Assembly: GCA_903932865.1 (NCBI GenBank)
Contig: CAIZHQ010000023.1
Span: 1-64,000 of the forward strand
DNA length: 64,000 nucleotides
From: an uncultured Burkholderiales bacterium
Lineage (GTDB): Bacteria; Pseudomonadota; Gammaproteobacteria; Burkholderiales; Burkholderiaceae_C
Reading direction: 5' to 3'
Part shown: positions 51,756 to 62,592 of the stretch, in pieces
Layout: every line of letters starts with the position of its first letter
Position numbering within the stretch: position 1 is the first letter of the stretch
Made by a program: the position numbers and the translations under genes
The notes under the pieces: model-generated
The model's input: the letters and a program-made list of their open reading frames with translations, nothing else
Databases searched by the model: none
Told to the model about the DNA's origin: nothing

Positions 51756-53603
51756 TCAATGCCCACGCAAGCGCACCAACCCCAGCATAACCATCAAAGA
51801 TGCCACCAAGATCATGGCCCATTCGGACAAGGTCGGGACGGAAGCCACAACAGACGCCACATAAGTGAACAGGGTGTTCGCCGCATTCGTGCCATTGGGC
51901 GTTGTCACGATCACGCTCGCTGTGCCTGGAGTGCCTGCTGGTGTACTACAGGTTGCTGAGGTGGCAGAGGATACGTTGAAGACAGAACAAGCCGAACCAC
52001 CAACGGTGATGCCGGTGGCCCCGGTCAAATTAGTTCCCGTGATGGTGATGGATGTACCACCAGCCGTTGGGCCGCTGGTCGGGGAGATAGCAGTCACTGT
52101 GGGAGCGGCAACGTAGGTGAACTGATCAGCCACGGAGGTGGCGCTGGTGCCTCCTGCTGTGGTCACTGTGATGTCCACCGTGCCGGCAGACCCAGCAGGA
52201 GCTGTGGCCGTGATCTGGGTAGCCGAGTTCACGGTAAAGCTGGTGGCGTTGGCAGCACCAAACTGCACTGCCGTAGCGCCGCTGAAGTTGGTTCCTGTGA
52301 TGGTGATGGACGTGCCACCAGTAGTTGACCCACTGGCTGGAGAGACAGAGGTCACTGTCGGAGCGGCAACGTAGGTGAACTGATCAGCCGCGGAGGTAGC
52401 GCTGGTGCCTCCTGCTGTGGTCACTGTGATGTCGACCGTGCCAGCAGACCCAGCAGGAGCAGTGGCCGTGATCTGGGTCGCTGAGTTCACGGTAAAGCTG
52501 GTGGCGTTGGCAGCACCAAACTGCACTGCCGTAGCGCCGCTGAAGTTGGCTCCTGTGATGGTGATGGATGAACCACCAGCCGTTGGGCCGCTGGTCGGGG
52601 AGATGGCAGTCACTGTGGGAGGATTTGTTGCAATACCCAGTCCAATGCTTGTAGCGGCGTAGATGGAAGAATCGCTTGCAAAAACGCCATAAACGAAGCT
52701 ACTGCCAAGCCCGTTGGCTGTTATGTTGGTAAAACTTGTCCCGCCATCTGTAGAAATACCCAGTCCACCTTGAGTAGCAACGTAGACGTTAGAACCGCTT
52801 GCGAAAACGCCTTGAGCATAGTTATTGACAAGCCCGTTGGTTATGTTGGTAAAGCTTGACCCGCTATTGGTAGAAATACCCAGCCCACCTTGTGTAGCTG
52901 CGTAGACGGTAGAACCGCTTGCGAAAACGCCGGTAACGTTGTTATTGCCAAGCCCGTTGGCTAAAGTAGTTTTGTTGGTAAAGCTCGACCCGCCATCGGT
53001 AGAAATACTCAATCCAGCGCTTGTAGCTGCGTAGACGGTAGAACCGCTTGCGAAAACGCCCCGAACGGTGTTACTGCCAAGCCCGTTGGCGGTTGTTTTG
53101 TTGGTAAAGCTCGACCCGCCATCGGTAGAAATACTCAATCCAGCGCTTGTAGCTGCGTAGACGATAGAACCGCTTGCGAAAACGCCTAAAACGATGTTGT
53201 TGCCAAGCCCGTTGGTTGTTGTTATGTTGGTAAATGTGGCCCCGCCATCGGTAGAAATACTCAATCCAGCGCTTGTAGCTGCGTAGACGGTAGAACCGCT
53301 TGCGAAAACGCCCCGAACGTTGTTATCGCCAAGGCCGTTGGCGGTTGTTTTGTTGGTAAAGCTCGCCCCCCCATCGGTAGAAATACTCAATCCACCGCCT
53401 GTAGCTGCATAGACCGTAGCACCGCTTGCGAAAACGCCCCGAACGGTGAAACTTCCAAGCCCGTTGACTGGCATTTTGTTGTTAAAGACTTGTGCCTGAG
53501 CTGCCGTTGAGCAAATGACCACTGCCCAAATTGCCATCAACAGTTGAATTAAAGCCGTCAAGACAGCTCGACAAGCATTTCTAGAGGTTGGCAGTGCTTG
53601 CAT
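51756..53603 (-). CDS. exported IPTL-CTERM protein with beta-propeller-like repeats and three IPT/TIG domains
   Basis: A 615-residue surface or exported protein. A signal peptide spans about 1-37 (LLMAIWAVVICSTAAQA). Residues 40-327 are seven ~42-residue repeats built on GVFASGSTVYAATSAGL and SISTDGGSSFTN, like BNR/propeller blades. Residues 328-584 are three IPT/TIG immunoglobulin-like domains (TSVSPASGSTTGGTSITITG). The end is SVPTLSEWAMILVASLMVML plus an Arg tail, the IPTL-CTERM sorting signal handled by an exosortase-type system. Function is unknown; adhesion or surface display fits. A 751-bp AT-rich region lies upstream. Confidence 0.85.
   Translation of the reverse strand: MQALPTSRNACRAVLTALIQLLMAIWAVVICSTAAQAQVFNNKMPVNGLGSFTVRGVFASGATVYAATGGGLSISTDGGASFTNKTTANGLGDNNVRGVFASGSTVYAATSAGLSISTDGGATFTNITTTNGLGNNIVLGVFASGSIVYAATSAGLSISTDGGSSFTNKTTANGLGSNTVRGVFASGSTVYAATSAGLSISTDGGSSFTNKTTLANGLGNNNVTGVFASGSTVYAATQGGLGISTNSGSSFTNITNGLVNNYAQGVFASGSNVYVATQGGLGISTDGGTSFTNITANGLGSSFVYGVFASDSSIYAATSIGLGIATNPPTVTAISPTSGPTAGGSSITITGANFSGATAVQFGAANATSFTVNSATQITATAPAGSAGTVDITVTTAGGTSATSAADQFTYVAAPTVTSVSPASGSTTGGTSITITGTNFSGATAVQFGAANATSFTVNSATQITATAPAGSAGTVDITVTTAGGTSATSVADQFTYVAAPTVTAISPTSGPTAGGTSITITGTNLTGATGITVGGSACSVFNVSSATSATCSTPAGTPGTASVIVTTPNGTNAANTLFTYVASVVASVPTLSEWAMILVASLMVMLGLVRLRGH
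52104..52622 (-). repeat. two near-identical TIG-domain repeats
   Basis: The first and second IPT/TIG domains (52362-52622 and 52104-52361) are encoded by about 260-bp units that match over long stretches, including the segment encoding AVQFGAANATSFTVNSATQI in both. The third domain (51852-52103) is clearly diverged, so the first two result from a recent duplication or conversion. Confidence 0.8.
52623..53486 (-). repeat. seven tandem ~126-bp coding repeats
   Basis: Each unit encodes about 42 residues; units 1-4 are 42 residues, unit 5 is 43, unit 6 is 40 and unit 7 is 37. The segment for GVFASGSTVYAAT is almost unchanged across copies while NGLG-flanking residues vary. High DNA identity makes copy-number change by recombination likely. 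Confidence 0.85.
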
Positions 53604-54054
53604 TTATTGAATTCATCTATGTAAGTTAGAAATCTTATAAAAAACTCGTAATATTTTACTTTACTTATATTGATTTTCGATTTCTTGCAAATTCAAAACC
53701 AAATAAAAGTCTAATATGAAATAGCTATCAAAATATTAGAAATGGTGTTGCTGGCTTGGACGCTGGGAATGGCGGGTCGCTGCTTCTTGTCCAAAAACTG
53801 GTGGGCAGACGCGAGATGTTTGAGGCGGAGGACTCAGGGAAGAAATGCAACAAAGATGAACCCGCGGTAACGGGTGGCAGAGGGCCTGACCTCAAAAACG
53901 GACAGGGGATAGGGTGGGTTCTGCGCAGTCCGAGCATCAGAAATCGGTATGACATCAAAGATCGCAACTTAGCCCAAAGGGCCGCGACCAAATGTGCGGA
54001 CTGATGGCAATGAGCCACTTGAAATTTTGGGCATACTTTTGGGCATGTAGAAAT

Positions 54055-54084
54055 AAAAAATGCGCCGGAAGGCGCATTTTTTTT
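54055..54084. terminator. strong bidirectional terminator
   Basis: AAAAAATGCGCC pairs with GGCGCATTTTTT around GGAA (perfect 12-bp stem including the A/T part), followed by further T to 54084. The A run upstream makes it functional in both directions. No gene ends directly next to it, so it may be what is left of a lost gene. Confidence 0.75.
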
Positions 54085-54223
54085 GGGTCACTGGCGGGGC
54101 AGACCACACTTCATCACAAACTACCTAAGTTTTTGATAGGAACGCCGATCAAGCACTTAGGGGTCAATTCATCGTTCTAAATGTTGAGACAGCAACATGT
54201 TGCGTGAGTTTCCGGAACCCCTT

Positions 54224-54246
54224 TTTTGTAGGGCCGGGAATTCGAA
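54224..54246 (-). other. second tRNA 3'-end-like fragment
   Basis: On the minus strand: TTCGAAT, TCCCG, GCCCTAC, A, then AAA in place of CCA. Spacing equals that of a tRNA T-loop to 3' end, but the 5' side (TCGAG) cannot pair with TCCCG, and no matching acceptor 5' strand follows within tRNA distance. Weaker than the fragment at 51562. Confidence 0.3.
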
Positions 54247-54354
54247 CTCGATTCTGATTTTTGCATTCCGATCGATCAGTGTTTTCCCGGGGATTATTTG
54301 CACTAGAGACTGGAATCTGCATACTGAAGCCGAACCACATTTCAGGAGCCAGCA

Positions 54355-54762
54355 ATGCCAAGAGCAAAGAAAACATGGGGTGAAAAGATGAAGGCCAAAC
54401 CGCCCCACCATGTCATCCTTGAGAAGGATTTCGCAGGCATCCCCAAGGGGGCGAAATTGCTCATTTCATGCCCAGTTGAGATTGCAGCAGAACTCAAGAC
54501 AATCACGCCAGGCTCCACCATGTCGATCCAAGCTTTAAGGCGCAAACTGGCGGCGAAAAACAATTGCGATGCCACATGCCCCGTCTCAACATCCATTTTT
54601 CTGAGAATCGTGACGGAACATGCTTGGGAGGAGTACAGCCGTACGGGCAGCACCCGGGACGTAGCCCCTTTTTGGCGGGTTGTCGAATCCAGTTCACCCA
54701 TGGCAAAAAAACTGAGTTTTGATCCAGCTTGGATTGACTTACAGAGGGAACTTGAATCTTGA
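54355..54762 (+). CDS. MGMT-like small protein
   Basis: A 135-residue protein: a basic start MPRAKKTWGEKMKAKPPHH, then ISCPVEIAAELKTITPGSTM, a helix-turn-helix-like SIQALRRKLAAKNNCDATCP, and the end FWRVVESSSPMAKKLSFDP with WIDLQREL. The order resembles a bacterial group annotated as MGMT-family (alkyltransferase-like) proteins, in which STSIFLRIVTEHAWEE follows CP and a PYWR-like segment comes next. The classical PCHR active site is absent, so any alkyl-transfer activity is doubtful; DNA binding is possible. The ATG has AGGAG at good spacing. It stands alone in the accessory stretch. Confidence 0.6.
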   Translation: MPRAKKTWGEKMKAKPPHHVILEKDFAGIPKGAKLLISCPVEIAAELKTITPGSTMSIQALRRKLAAKNNCDATCPVSTSIFLRIVTEHAWEEYSRTGSTRDVAPFWRVVESSSPMAKKLSFDPAWIDLQRELES

Positions 54763-54921
54763 TTCGAGTCCTGCTGTGCGCATGGACTACCGAGCAAGTC
54801 TTGGATTTACGACATCAACCAGTACAAGTTTTACGCAGCCCCCCCCCGGCGGTCAATATTGGAAGGCTTCAAGGCCTTTTCGTGCGATTTATCAACCGGC
54901 CAAATTCCCGGACCTTTTATC

Positions 54922-55434
54922 TCAGGCTTTGCCTACCATGGCCTTGATGTCCTTCATCAAAAGGAACAGGTGAAACGGGTCAGATGGGCTGGGTTCAAAC
55001 TCCCAATGGAGATACCACTGCCTGGCAGGCTCGTCCTTGGCGTGAACCAACAGTGCACGAATCCCGGCAATATCCGCCGCCTGCGCAGTGCGCAGCAGCG
55101 CATCTTTGAGCAGTGCTTTGCCAAGCCCTGCGCCTTGGTGCTGAAGGTCCACGGCAAGCCTGGCCAGAATCATCACCGGCACGGGGTGTTGTGGAATGCC
55201 TTTGGTCACACGCGGTGCCGCGTTGGATGGCTCGACACTGCCAACCGCCAAGCTGTAGAAACCAACGACCGAGCCGGATTGGCAGCTCACGTAGGTTTGC
55301 GCGCTGTTGGATTTTTGGTTGACAAACGCAAAGCGCTGCAAGAACTGGTTCAGTGCGCTCTGACCACAATCAAAGGACTCAACGGCGTCCGAACCGGCCA
55401 GTTTGCGTACTGGCTCATAAGCCCGCGAACTCAA
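54922..55434 (-). CDS. GNAT acetyltransferase toxin, TacT-like
   Basis: A 170-residue GNAT protein of the type that acetylates aminoacyl-tRNA and stops translation. Landmarks are ESFDCGQSALNQFLQRFA, VGFYSLAVGSVEP, PVPVMILARLAVDLQHQGAGLGKAL (acetyl-CoA loop QGAGLG), IRALLVHAKDEPARQWY with the catalytic-Tyr region, and FEPSPSDPFHLFLLM. The start appears to be TTG at 55434, overlapping the antitoxin stop as TTGA. The pair order, antitoxin first, fits TacAT/AtaRT systems. Confidence 0.88.
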   Translation of the reverse strand: MSSRAYEPVRKLAGSDAVESFDCGQSALNQFLQRFAFVNQKSNSAQTYVSCQSGSVVGFYSLAVGSVEPSNAAPRVTKGIPQHPVPVMILARLAVDLQHQGAGLGKALLKDALLRTAQAADIAGIRALLVHAKDEPARQWYLHWEFEPSPSDPFHLFLLMKDIKAMVGKA

Positions 55435-55715
55435 CCAAGCAACCCAGGCTCAGACAAAAGTTTCTTTAGCTTGAGCTTGGTCTTGGTGCTCACGGGCTGA
55501 TCCAGTGCAACCTGAAACGCCAGCCACTTCTCGTCACTCAGCTCGAAACGGGTGCGGTCAGCTAGGGTCTGATTGGCCGCGACGATGCCCGCATCGAGCA
55601 GAAACTCACTCACATTTTTGTGCGCCACCCGCGCCGCTTCCTGAAGCAATTGCTTCACGGGCATCGTGGCGCGCACATCGATGCGCTCAGATTTGGAATA
55701 AATGACTGTAGTCAT
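55431..55715 (-). CDS. DUF1778 antitoxin, TacA-like
   Basis: A 94-residue ribbon-helix-helix antitoxin. The N-terminal strand-helix-helix is SERIDVRATMPVKQLLQEAARVAHKNVSEFLLDAG, as in DUF1778. The C-terminal toxin-neutralising arm has LSDEKWLAFQVALDQPV. It precedes and overlaps the toxin gene and should autorepress the operon. The ATG at 55715 has AAGGG behind it; the longer reading to 55760 is not conserved in type. Confidence 0.88.
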   Translation of the reverse strand: MTTVIYSKSERIDVRATMPVKQLLQEAARVAHKNVSEFLLDAGIVAANQTLADRTRFELSDEKWLAFQVALDQPVSTKTKLKLKKLLSEPGLLG

Positions 55716-55845
55716 GGCAACCCTTTTTTGTAAAGTTGCTCCATCATAGCGTCCGGACAACGTACTGACAAGCGCTTATTCACGACTGCACCTGTCATGC
55801 ACCGCCCACACCCCGGCAGCACAGGTCGCATCAGGGTGCAGAAGC

Positions 55846-55870
55846 AAAAAAGCCCCGCGGGGTGCGGGGC
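55846..55870 (-). terminator. terminator of tRNA-Ser
   Basis: On the minus strand GCCCCGC pairs with GCGGGGC around ACCCC, followed by six T (55851 down to 55846). It lies 46 bases downstream of the tRNA 3' end. Confidence 0.8.
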
Positions 55871-55916
55871 CTGAGGCTGCCTCAAGGCCTGCTGAGCAGG
55901 TTTGAGGTCTTTGTAC

Positions 55917-56006
<90 letters not shown>

Positions 56007-56040
56007 TGGTTCGGTTTAGTTTGTCGAAGCCAATATTCTA

Positions 56041-58317
<2,277 letters not shown>

Positions 58318-58318
<1 letters not shown>

Positions 58319-58761
58319 CACAGCACTCCAATCAGTTCAACTTCAAAGGTCACAGGCTGACCGGCCAAGGGGTGGTTGAAGTCAAACCACACCGCGCCTT
58401 CCGAGCTCACTTCCAGCACCGTGCCCGCATACGAGCCCAATCCGTCCGGTGTGGGGAATTGCACCACATCTCCAGCCGCGTATTTTTCGGACGGATCACC
58501 CAATTCATTCAGCAACTTACGGGCCACCCATTGCTGCATATCGGCAATGCGCTCGCCAAAAGCTTCGCCTGCCGGGATCTCTATCACCATTCGGGTGCCT
58601 TCGGCCAAACCCAACAAACGCTGTTCCAGGGCGGGCGACAAAGTGCCCGAACCCAGCGACAGGGTGGCGGGCTTTTCATGGAATGTGTTGATGATGTCGC
58701 CCTGCGGCCCGGCCAGGCGGTAGTGAAGCGTCAAAAATGAACCGGGTTCAACAATGGACAT
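58318..58761 (-). CDS. FKBP-type peptidyl-prolyl isomerase, SlpA/FkpB-like
   Basis: A 147-residue prolyl isomerase with an insert-in-flap domain. It reads SIVEPGSFLTLHYRLAGP, then NTFHEKPATLSLGSGTL and LEQRLLGLAEGTRMVIEIPAGEAFGER, with the end FDFNHPLAGQPVTFEVEL. It lacks the His-rich tail of SlyD. The ATG at 58761 starts at the conserved domain; a TTG at 58794 is possible. It is the first gene of the leftward operon with ispH and serS. Confidence 0.88.
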
Positions 58762-58890
58762 AAGGGTTTTCTGGAATGCCGCAAACGCGGCCAAACGGGC
58801 ATAAAGAAGCCATTATTGTAAAAAGCCCGGCCAACCCGCCCCACAAAAGGGGCAAGAAGGACCGATGGCCGCTCCGGGGAGGGGCAAGAC

Positions 58891-59562
58891 ATGAGCATCA
58901 AGGACTTGCCTGTCGACGCGCGGCCGCGCGAAAAACTGCTCGCCCGAGGGCCCCAAGCGCTGAGCGATGTGGAATTGCTGGCCATCTTGCTGCGCACCGG
59001 CATGGCGGGCAAAAATGTCTTCCGTCTGTCCGAAGAACTGTTGGGGCCGGACGGCATCGCGGGCTTGCTGCAAGCCACGGCGCAGTCGCTCAAATTGGTC
59101 AAGGGGCTGGGCCCAGCCAAACAGGCCGAGTTGCTGGCCGTATTCGAACTGGCCCGCCGGGCCTTGAGCCAGCGCCTGCAAGAGCGCGCTGCCTTCCAAA
59201 CGCCCGACGCCGTCAAACAGTATTTGCAGCTGCAGCTGGCGCACAAAAACCACGAAGTCTTCGCAGTGCTGTTTTTGGACAACCAAAACCGCATGCTGGC
59301 CATGGAAGAACTTTTTCGGGGCACACTGAGCCAGACCTCGGTCTACCCCCGCGAAGTGGTCATGCGCGCCCTGCACCACCAGGCCGCTGCCGTGGTGCTC
59401 TCGCACAACCATCCCAGCGGCTCGGTGCAGCCCAGCCGGGCTGACGAGCATCTGACCCGGAACCTCAAGGCCGCTTTGGCACTGGTCGATGTGCGTGTGC
59501 TCGACCACATCATCGTCAGTCAGGGTCAAACCCTGTCGATGGCGGAGCAGGGTTTGATGTAA
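58891..59562 (+). CDS. radC: RadC-family JAB-domain protein
   Basis: A 223-residue protein. The N-terminal helix-hairpin-helix part includes [20 protein letters not shown] and [16 protein letters not shown]. The C-terminal JAB/MPN domain has the metal motif [16 protein letters not shown] with upstream Glu in [10 protein letters not shown]. RadC was once linked to repair, but its role is unresolved. It is complete, of normal length and chromosomal-type. It is divergent from the slpA operon. Confidence 0.93.
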   Translation: MSIKDLPVDARPREKLLARGPQALSDVELLAILLRTGMAGKNVFRLSEELLGPDGIAGLLQATAQSLKLVKGLGPAKQAELLAVFELARRALSQRLQERAAFQTPDAVKQYLQLQLAHKNHEVFAVLFLDNQNRMLAMEELFRGTLSQTSVYPREVVMRALHHQAAAVVLSHNHPSGSVQPSRADEHLTRNLKAALALVDVRVLDHIIVSQGQTLSMAEQGLM

Positions 59563-59668
59563 GTGAATCGGGGTCCATGCATTCGGTCGCATGGGCGGCC
59601 TCCCGGAATGAAGAAGCAGGGGCGGGGCAGCCGCTAAACTCCTCGTTTTTCCTCATACCCATACGGCC

Positions 59669-60667
59669 ATGTCTCACTACCACCTTTACGCCATCGGCAA
59701 TGCCCTCGTCGACACCGAATACGAAGTCTCTGACGCTTTGCTGCACGCCATGGGCGTGAGCAAGCGGCACATGACGCTGATCGACACCCCCCAACGCGCC
59801 GAACTGCTCACCCATGTGCACGGCCTGCACGCCCGGCGCACCGGTGGTGGCTCGGCTGGCAACACCGTGGTGGCGCTGGCCCAATTGGGCGGCAAAGCGT
59901 TTTATTCGTGCCGCGTGGCGGACGATGAACTGGGCGCTTTTTACAGCCAGGACCTGCAAACCAATGGCGTGGCCACCAACCTGACCCACACACAGGCCCA
60001 AGAAGGTCAAACCGGCAGCTGCATGGTGCTCGTCACCCCCGATGCCGAGCGCAGCATGTGCACATTTTTGGGTGCCACCTCGCAACTGGACGCCAGCGCG
60101 TTGCACCCACATGACATTGCCAAGTCCAAAATTTATTACATGGAAGGCTATCTGGCCGCTTCGCCCACGGGGTTGCAAGCCGCCGTCCAAGGTCGCCAGA
60201 TCGCCATCGAGCACAAAGTGGCCACGGCGCTGACGCTCAGCGATGTGAGCATGATCAATTTCTGCCGCGCAGGCCTGCAAGCCATGATCGGCAACGGCCT
60301 GGACTATTTGTTTGCCAACGAGGAAGAAGCTCAAACCTGGTGCGGCACCACTGACCTGGACGCCATCATTGGCCAACTGGCGGCTTTGGCGACCACGGTC
60401 TGTCTGACACGTGGGCCCCAAGGCTGCATCGTGGTGCAAGGCGGCCAGCGCACCGAAGTGCCCGCCGTGCCCACCAAGGCGGTAGACACCAACGGCGCAG
60501 GCGACATGTTTGCAGGTGCCTTCTTGTATGGCATCACCCATGGCCAAAGCCTGGCGCAAGCCGCAGCCTTGGCCAACCGCGCAGCCGCGGCGGTGGTCAG
60601 CCAACACGGCAACCGTTTGACCGCCGAGCGACTGCAAGGCATTGCCGCAGAAGCGGCAAAAGCCTAA
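59669..60667 (+). CDS. PfkB-family kinase, adenosine-kinase-like
   Basis: A 332-residue ribokinase-fold enzyme. The N-terminal signature is [20 protein letters not shown] and the ATP/anion-hole motif is [17 protein letters not shown] with its catalytic Asp. The start ([17 protein letters not shown]) is typical of adenosine kinase-like proteins in proteobacteria. The substrate (adenosine, inosine or a sugar) is not certain. Its stop overlaps the convergent ATPase gene by 4 bases. Confidence 0.88.
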   Translation: MSHYHLYAIGNALVDTEYEVSDALLHAMGVSKRHMTLIDTPQRAELLTHVHGLHARRTGGGSAGNTVVALAQLGGKAFYSCRVADDELGAFYSQDLQTNGVATNLTHTQAQEGQTGSCMVLVTPDAERSMCTFLGATSQLDASALHPHDIAKSKIYYMEGYLAASPTGLQAAVQGRQIAIEHKVATALTLSDVSMINFCRAGLQAMIGNGLDYLFANEEEAQTWCGTTDLDAIIGQLAALATTVCLTRGPQGCIVVQGGQRTEVPAVPTKAVDTNGAGDMFAGAFLYGITHGQSLAQAAALANRAAAAVVSQHGNRLTAERLQGIAAEAAKA

Positions 60668-61353
60668 GTCTGGATCAGGCCATCCACCACCTGGATGGTC
60701 TTGTCGCAGCGCTGGCCCAGTTCCGGGTTGTGGGTGACCAGCAGCACGGTGGTGCCCTGCTCTTGGTTGATGCGGCGCAGCAGCGCAAACACCGCATCAG
60801 CACTTTTGGTGTCCAAGTTGCCAGTGGGTTCATCGGCCAGCAGCAAAGCCGGGTTCATGGCCAAGGCCCGCGCCAAAGACACACGCTGCTGCTGCCCGCC
60901 ACTCATGTTATTGGCCATGTTGTTTTTCCAGGGCGTCAAGCCCACGCTCTCCAACAGGGCCTCGGCACGCTCGCGCATCTCGGGGTTCGGAAAACCGGCC
61001 GCACCCAGCAGGGGCATCATGACATTTTCCAATGCGGTAAAGGCAGAGATCAGGTGGTGGTACTGGAACACAAAACCAATGTGGTGCCCCCGCAATCGCG
61101 TCAAGGCCTGATCGGCCAACTGCGTGGTTTCTTCGCCTGCCATTTGCAGCAAGCCCGAGGTGGGCCGGTCCAGCAAACCGATGATGTTGAGCAAGGTACT
61201 CTTGCCCGAGCCCGAGGGCCCCATCACCGCACAAAAATCGCCCCGGTGCAGCGTCAGGTCGATGCCATGCAACACCTCGGTCTCGATGCCGGTGCCCACG
61301 TTGAAGGCCTTGCGCACCCCCTGCAGGCCCACCACCACATCCGTCTTATCCAT
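60664..61353 (-). CDS. ABC transporter ATPase, LolD/MacB type
   Basis: A 229-residue ATPase of the mechanotransmission (MacB/LolD/FtsE) class. Walker A is GPSGSGKST, the Q-loop is VFQYHHLI, the signature is [15 protein letters not shown], Walker B is [12 protein letters not shown] and the H-loop is VTHNPE. The start overlaps the permease gene by 8 bases. With the adaptor and permease it forms a complete export unit acting from the inner membrane towards an outer-membrane channel. The substrate is unknown. Confidence 0.9.
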   Translation of the reverse strand: MDKTDVVVGLQGVRKAFNVGTGIETEVLHGIDLTLHRGDFCAVMGPSGSGKSTLLNIIGLLDRPTSGLLQMAGEETTQLADQALTRLRGHHIGFVFQYHHLISAFTALENVMMPLLGAAGFPNPEMRERAEALLESVGLTPWKNNMANNMSGGQQQRVSLARALAMNPALLLADEPTGNLDTKSADAVFALLRRINQEQGTTVLLVTHNPELGQRCDKTIQVVDGLIQT

Positions 61354-62578
61354 GGATCGCTTCCACCGGGTCCAAACGGGCTGCCCGCAAGGCTGGCGCG
61401 TAGGCAGCGGCCAGCCCCGTCACCGTGGCCAGGCCCAGCGCCACCGCAAACAACAGCGGATCCAGCACCAGCGGAAACAGCGCCGTGCCATCGGCATTCA
61501 GGGTCAGCTTTTGCCACAGCACCAGCCCCAAAGCGCCCACCATGCAGCCCAGCACCGCCCCACCCCATCCCAGCAAACCACCTTGCAGCAAAAACACACG
61601 CAGCACCTGACCCCGTGAAATGCCCATGGCCCGCAGGATGCCGATCTCGCGTGACTTTTGCACCACCGACACCACCAGCACACTGGCAATGCCAAAGGCC
61701 ACCGACAAGCCTACAAAAAACCGGATCGCGGTGTTGGCCGTGCTCTGTGCACTCACAGCGGAAAAAAACTGCGCGCCGGTTTTGATCCAGCTGTCGGCCT
61801 GCACCCCGGTCGCAGCCTGAATGCGCTGAGCGACGACTTCGGCCGCATACACATCGCGCACAGTGACTTCGATGCTGGTCACCCCGCCCAACAAACCCAG
61901 CAGACTTTGTGCTGTGCGAAGCGTCACAAAGGTGCTGCGCTGGTTGGCCCCTTTGTTGCCGAGGTCAAACACGCCGCTGATGGTCAAGCTGGTGGCCTCG
62001 CCTGCGGCATTGGCCACGCGCAGCTTGTCCCCCACATCCACGCCCAGGTCGCTGGCCAAGTCGGTGCCGATCAGCATGTCCTGCCCCGTCAAGCGCGGCT
62101 TGCCCCGCACAATTTTTTCGGGCAACTTGACGATTTGGAAATACCCCTCGGGTTCCACCCCCGTCAGGCTGATCGCACGGTTGGCACTGCCGCGCACCGC
62201 CAGCGCAGAGCCGCCAACCACAGGCGAAACCACCACCACATCGGACATGTCGCGCACCGTGGTGCGCAAGGATTGCCATTGGTCAATCGACTTGAGCCTT
62301 TGCAAAGGCGGCTGGACGATGGATGCATCTGCCTCGCCAGGCATGACCCGGTGCAAAGTGCGCGTGACCTCTTTGGAGGGCAAAAGCTGAATGTGCGCCT
62401 GCCCCGACAAGACCCGCGCAATGAAGTTGCCCTGCAAGCCGGCCAGCAATGCCGACATGAACACGATCACGCCCACACCAATGGCCACGCCGACCAAAAT
62501 GAACACCGTCTGCATCCGGCCTTCGCGCAAAAAGCGGATCGCCACAATCCATTCAAACGGCACCCAGGGCTTGAACAT
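61346..62578 (-). CDS. FtsX/MacB-type ABC transporter permease
   Basis: A 410-residue permease with one N-terminal helix ([20 protein letters not shown]), a large periplasmic MacB_PCD-like domain (about 45-260) and three C-terminal helices of the FtsX core ([20 protein letters not shown], then [11 protein letters not shown]). The [17 protein letters not shown] loop is a hallmark of the family. The ATG at 62578 is preferred; a longer reading to 62689 overlaps the adaptor gene. It is 14 bases behind the adaptor. Confidence 0.9.
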   Translation of the reverse strand: MFKPWVPFEWIVAIRFLREGRMQTVFILVGVAIGVGVIVFMSALLAGLQGNFIARVLSGQAHIQLLPSKEVTRTLHRVMPGEADASIVQPPLQRLKSIDQWQSLRTTVRDMSDVVVVSPVVGGSALAVRGSANRAISLTGVEPEGYFQIVKLPEKIVRGKPRLTGQDMLIGTDLASDLGVDVGDKLRVANAAGEATSLTISGVFDLGNKGANQRSTFVTLRTAQSLLGLLGGVTSIEVTVRDVYAAEVVAQRIQAATGVQADSWIKTGAQFFSAVSAQSTANTAIRFFVGLSVAFGIASVLVVSVVQKSREIGILRAMGISRGQVLRVFLLQGGLLGWGGAVLGCMVGALGLVLWQKLTLNADGTALFPLVLDPLLFAVALGLATVTGLAAAYAPALRAARLDPVEAIHG

Positions 62579-62592
62579 GCGATGCCCCCCGC

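Larger units (their letters stand above)
53604..54354. other. 751-bp region without a convincing gene
   Basis: The left third is strongly AT-rich (53610-53740) and probably contains the promoter of the IPTL-CTERM gene. The middle (53750-54010) is of average composition with an 82-codon open frame that resembles nothing known. A direct repeat TTTTGGGCATAC/TTTTGGGCATGT lies at 54025-54048. A strong terminator (54055-54084) and a second tRNA 3'-like fragment (54224-54246) follow. Confidence 0.5.

Noticed and set aside
52623-53486. CRISPR-like array
   Set aside because: The ~126-bp repeats are in-frame coding units of one protein, with no short repeat-spacer alternation and no cas genes.
53756-54004. 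An 82-codon open frame in the AT-rich accessory gap
   Set aside because: No ribosome-binding site, no recognisable domain, and composition like the surrounding non-coding DNA.
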